From: Roseomonas sp.
Lineage (GTDB): Bacteria > Pseudomonadota > Alphaproteobacteria > Acetobacterales > Acetobacteraceae
Length of the DNA stretch: 52,972 bases
Direction: 5' to 3'
Assembly: GCA_020249775.1 (NCBI GenBank)
Contig: JADCFA010000045.1
Span: 1-52,972, forward strand
Shown here: positions 50,970 through 52,972 of the stretch, piece by piece
Numbering within the stretch: position 1 is the stretch's first letter
How the letters are laid out: every line of letters starts with the position of its first letter
Notes under the pieces: model-generated
What the model was told of the DNA's origin: nothing
The model's input: only the letters and a program-made list of their open reading frames with translations
Database searches by the model: none
Program-made: the position numbers and the translations under genes

Positions 50970-51964
50970 GCGCCGCGCCGATGCTGGAACTGCGCGACAT
51001 TACGCGCCGTTTTGAGAAAAAACTCGATTTCGCCGGACGCATTGCACAACGCCTGGGCGCGCCAGTGCGTGAAGAAGTGGTGCATGCGGTGGACCGCGTG
51101 AACCTGACCGTCCGCAAGGGTGAGGTTGTGGGGCTGGTCGGTGAATCGGGCTGCGGTAAATCCACGCTGGGGCGCATGGTGGCTGGTATTCTGCCGCCAA
51201 CGGAAGGCACCATTTTGCGTGATGGGCGCGACATCAAGGCGCTGACAGGTGCCGAAGCACGGCAGATGAAACTTCGCACCCAAATGATTTTCCAGGACCC
51301 CTATGCCTCGCTTAATCCGCGTATGCGCGTGCAAGATATTGTCGGTGAAGCGCCGCGCGTGCATGGGCTTTTGGAAGGTGCCGCTTTTGATGATTATGTG
51401 GATGAACAAATGCGCCGCGCGGGTTTGGACCCGGGCTTCAAGCGACGCTATCCGCATCAATTCTCGGGCGGGCAGCGCCAACGCATCGGTATTGCGCGCG
51501 CACTCGCGGTGAAGCCCGATTTCATTGTGTGCGATGAGGCCGTGGCGGCGCTTGATGTTTCGATCCAGGCGCAAATCCTGAACCTGTTCATGCGGCTCAG
51601 GAAAGAACTTGATCTGACCTATCTTTTCATCAGCCATGATCTTGGCGTGGTGGAGCATCTCTCGGATCGCGTGGTGATCATGTATCTGGGGCGCGTGGTG
51701 GAAGAAGCGGATACGGAAACCGTCTTCCGCCGGCCCAATCATCCTTATACGCGGTCCTTGCTCGATTCCGTGCCGCGGATTGAAAACCGGAAGCGCGCAT
51801 TCTCCGTGGTGAAGGGCGAAATCCCTTCACCGCTCAACCCGCCTGCGGGCTGCCATTTCCACCCGCGCTGCCCTCTCGCGATGGAACGCTGCAAGGTGGA
51901 AGTGCCGCAGCTGCGAGAGATTGCGCCCGGCCAGCGCAGCGCCTGCCATTTGAATGATCAATGA
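50966..51964 (+). CDS. Dpp/Opp-type ABC ATPase, second subunit
   Basis: 332 residues. Walker [10 protein letters not shown] at 59-67, signature [15 protein letters not shown], Walker [17 protein letters not shown] and H-loop [14 protein letters not shown]. The D-loop region reads DEAVAALD instead of the usual DEPVSALD, a mild change that keeps the catalytic Glu. The C-terminal [16 protein letters not shown] matches DppF/OppF extensions. Its stop codon overlaps the start of a small lipoprotein gene. Confidence 0.93.
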   Translation: MSAAPMLELRDITRRFEKKLDFAGRIAQRLGAPVREEVVHAVDRVNLTVRKGEVVGLVGESGCGKSTLGRMVAGILPPTEGTILRDGRDIKALTGAEARQMKLRTQMIFQDPYASLNPRMRVQDIVGEAPRVHGLLEGAAFDDYVDEQMRRAGLDPGFKRRYPHQFSGGQRQRIGIARALAVKPDFIVCDEAVAALDVSIQAQILNLFMRLRKELDLTYLFISHDLGVVEHLSDRVVIMYLGRVVEEADTETVFRRPNHPYTRSLLDSVPRIENRKRAFSVVKGEIPSPLNPPAGCHFHPRCPLAMERCKVEVPQLREIAPGQRSACHLNDQ

Positions 51965-52080
51965 TGATGCGCTTCTTGATCGCCGCGCTTTTGCTGATTG
52001 GCCTGGCCGCTTGTGAAAGTAGCGGCATGCGCGGTGGTTATGTTGGTGGTGGCGCGGGCGGCAACCGCCTATCAAACTGA
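51961..52080 (+). CDS. Small lipoprotein (39 residues)
   Basis: [18 protein letters not shown] followed by a Gly-rich short tail ESSGMRGGYVGGG. LAAC is a lipobox; the mature peptide would be about 22 residues. The ATG overlaps the ATPase stop (ATGA), so it is likely coupled to the transporter operon; three successive ATGs are possible starts. Function unknown. Confidence 0.6.
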   Translation: MMMRFLIAALLLIGLAACESSGMRGGYVGGGAGGNRLSN

Positions 52081-52263
52081 GGTGGAAGCTCCGCCGCGCG
52101 GGCGCGACGCCGCGTAGAAACTCCCCGCGGCGAAAAGCGCAATCGCCAGCAGCAGCCAGGGCACCGGGCCATAGCCGCCGGCCGCATCCGGGCGTTTCGA
52201 AAGCCATGAGACGCATCCGTTTAAGGCAGCCTTTCCCGAAACACGAAAGTCTGGACCTGTCAT
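52072..52263 (-). CDS. Small single-span membrane protein, 5' end cut by IS3
   Basis: The C-terminal half has one membrane segment (VPWLLLAIALFAAGSFYAAS). The first in-frame ATG lies inside the left end of the IS3-type element (52261-52263), so the native beginning has probably been replaced by the insertion. The stop overlaps the lipoprotein stop on the other strand. A real gene here is uncertain. Confidence 0.3.
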   Translation of the reverse strand: MTGPDFRVSGKAALNGCVSWLSKRPDAAGGYGPVPWLLLAIALFAAGSFYAASRPRGGASTSV

Positions 52264-52314
52264 GGTTTTGTGCCGCTCCTCTGATCACCTATTGTGAAGC
52301 AAAGGAGACGAGCC

Positions 52315-52530
52315 ATGAGCGCAGGCAGGACGGATGAATTTCGCAAAGAAGCGGTACGCCTAGCGCTGACCAGCGGTCTTTCGCGGCGCCAGGTTGCGGA
52401 TGACCTGGGGGTCGGCTTTTCGACCCTGAACAAATGGGTGAGCGCGCACCGGGACACGGGTGTGGCCTCTGCCGAGGACCGCGAGCTTGCAGGTAGAACG
52501 AACGACTTCGTCGTGAGGTCCGTATCCTGA
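52315..52530 (+). pseudogene. IS3-family orfA, frameshifted
   Basis: The first 60 residues are a typical IS3 orfA: GRTDEFRKEAVRLALTSG, LSRRQVADDLGVGFSTLNKW, an HTH domain. From 52492 the frame is wrong: GCA followed by GGTAG in place of six bases gives a one-base loss plus a TAG. The usual continuation (NERLRREVRILKEERDILKK) lies in the next frame from 52497. A start at 52294 is also possible, but ATG 52315 has AAAGGAG upstream. Confidence 0.75.
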
Positions 52531-52972
52531 AGGAGGAGAGGGACATCCTAAAAAAAAGCCACCCAGTTCTTCGCGAGCCAAAAGCCGTGAGGTTTAGGTT
52601 CGTCGAAGAACAGCGTGGGGCCTTTCCGATCGATCGGCTGTGCCGCGTGATGAATGTCAGCCCACGCGGCTTGCGGGCCTTTCGCAGCCGCCCCGCCAGC
52701 CCCAGGCAACGCATGGACATGGTGGTTCTGGCCCACATCAAGGAGCAATCACGCCTGAGCCTGGGCAGTTATGGCCGCCCGCGCATGACCGAAGAATTGA
52801 AGGAAGTTGGTGTCGATGTGGGGCACAGGCGTGTCGGGAGGCTGATGCGCGAGAACGGGATTGTCGTTGAAAGAACACGCAAGTTCAAGGCGACGACAGA
52901 CAGTGGCCACACGTTCAACATCGCACCGAACCTGCTGGAGCGCGACTTTACTGCCGATCAACCCAATCAGAA
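52497..52972 (+). CDS. IS3-family transposase, orfA tail continuous with orfB
   Basis: From 52497 the frame reads N-E-R-L-R-R-E-V-R-I-L-K-E-E-R-D-I-L-K-K and continues without stop into orfB: VRFRFVEEQRGAFPIDRLC, RVMNVSPRGLRAFRSRP, LGSYGRPRMTEELKEVG, HRRVGRLMRENGIVV. The run of eight A at 52550-52557 lies where IS3 elements use a slippery A-run for -1 frameshifting. With 7 A orfA would end after about 13 codons; with 8 A the two frames are fused. Conventional orfB start GTG 52587. Runs off the window before the DDE catalytic residues. Confidence 0.8.

Larger units (their letters stand above)
52252..52972 (+). mobile_element. IS3-family insertion sequence, right end outside window
   Basis: TGGACCTGTCATGG near 52252 looks like the left terminal repeat, followed by a leader and then orfA and orfB of the IS3 group. 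The element continues beyond the window, so neither the right terminal repeat nor target duplication can be checked. Confidence 0.7.

Noticed and set aside
1..52972. CRISPR arrays, tRNA and rRNA genes
   Set aside because: I looked for regularly spaced repeats, cloverleaf-like sequences and rRNA signatures and saw none; a covariance search was not possible.

Overview
The window looks like part of an alphaproteobacterial chromosome, most likely Rhodospirillales/Acetobacteraceae (Roseomonas-like). The base composition is high in GC. The gene content includes a GapR/DUF2312 protein, a DUF1244 protein, an aap-type amino-acid transporter, a standard sdhCDAB operon and several ABC/M81/FAH catabolic genes typical of that group. 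The family assignment rests on recall of gene families, not on a database search. No rRNA, tRNA or CRISPR array was seen.

Layout. 1-490: cut-off IS5-like element and two palindromic repeats. 0.5-5.2 kb: SDR and ThDP-enzyme pair, then a fused MFS/spermidine-synthase protein. 5.2-9.1 kb: GapR and DUF1244, then glycerate 2-kinase followed by a pyruvate kinase carrying an N-terminal helix-turn-helix domain, preceded by two similar palindromic sites. 9.3-12.7 kb: amino-acid ABC transporter aapJQM without its ATPase gene, ending in a mosaic repeat and a dead IS1182-type element. 13.4-18.5 kb: Tyr/Pro-rich secreted protein, MOSC protein, ClpB, Kelch protein. 18.5-20.6 kb: chromate genes (chrA and a rhodanese-ChrB fusion). 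20.7-26.7 kb: a tightly overlapping operon encoding a second fumarate reductase/succinate dehydrogenase complex plus a two-subunit class I fumarase, a GNAT protein and a TauE-like permease, divergent from another ThDP enzyme. 28.4-32 kb: AT-rich gap, lytic transglycosylase, peptide-binding protein, agmatinase-like enzyme. 32.1-36 kb: sdhCDAB with a vapD gene inserted between sdhA and sdhB. 36.2-39 kb: MFS, TRIC-type and DMT membrane proteins. 39-43.7 kb: deacetylase, FAH, aspartoacylase-like and M81 genes, and a double-CDGSH protein. 43.7-44.8 kb: repeat, dead IS1182-type element, hairpins. 44.8-52.1 kb: two divergent peptide-binding proteins and a complete Dpp/Opp-like transporter. 52.2 kb to end: an IS3-family element running off the edge.

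The genes are mostly catabolic. They cover uptake of amino acids and peptides, amidohydrolase/FAH-type processing, oxidation of C4 dicarboxylates by two separate SDH-type complexes, and glycerate to PEP to pyruvate by the kinase pair.

The most unusual element is the pyruvate kinase. Its frame is open with an N-terminal Cro/YdaS-like HTH of about 60 residues. A perfect 26-bp palindrome and a related 20-bp site lie exactly 42 bp apart (four helical turns), and the second overlaps the likely -10 just before the start codon. An internal ATG with a good ribosome binding site could also make HTH-less enzyme. This suggests a self-regulating metabolic enzyme, which is an inference to be tested. Other notable points are vapD inside sdh, ribosome-site-sequestering hairpins before chrB and a peptide-binding protein gene, and IS elements that all abut CTAG in palindromic repeats.
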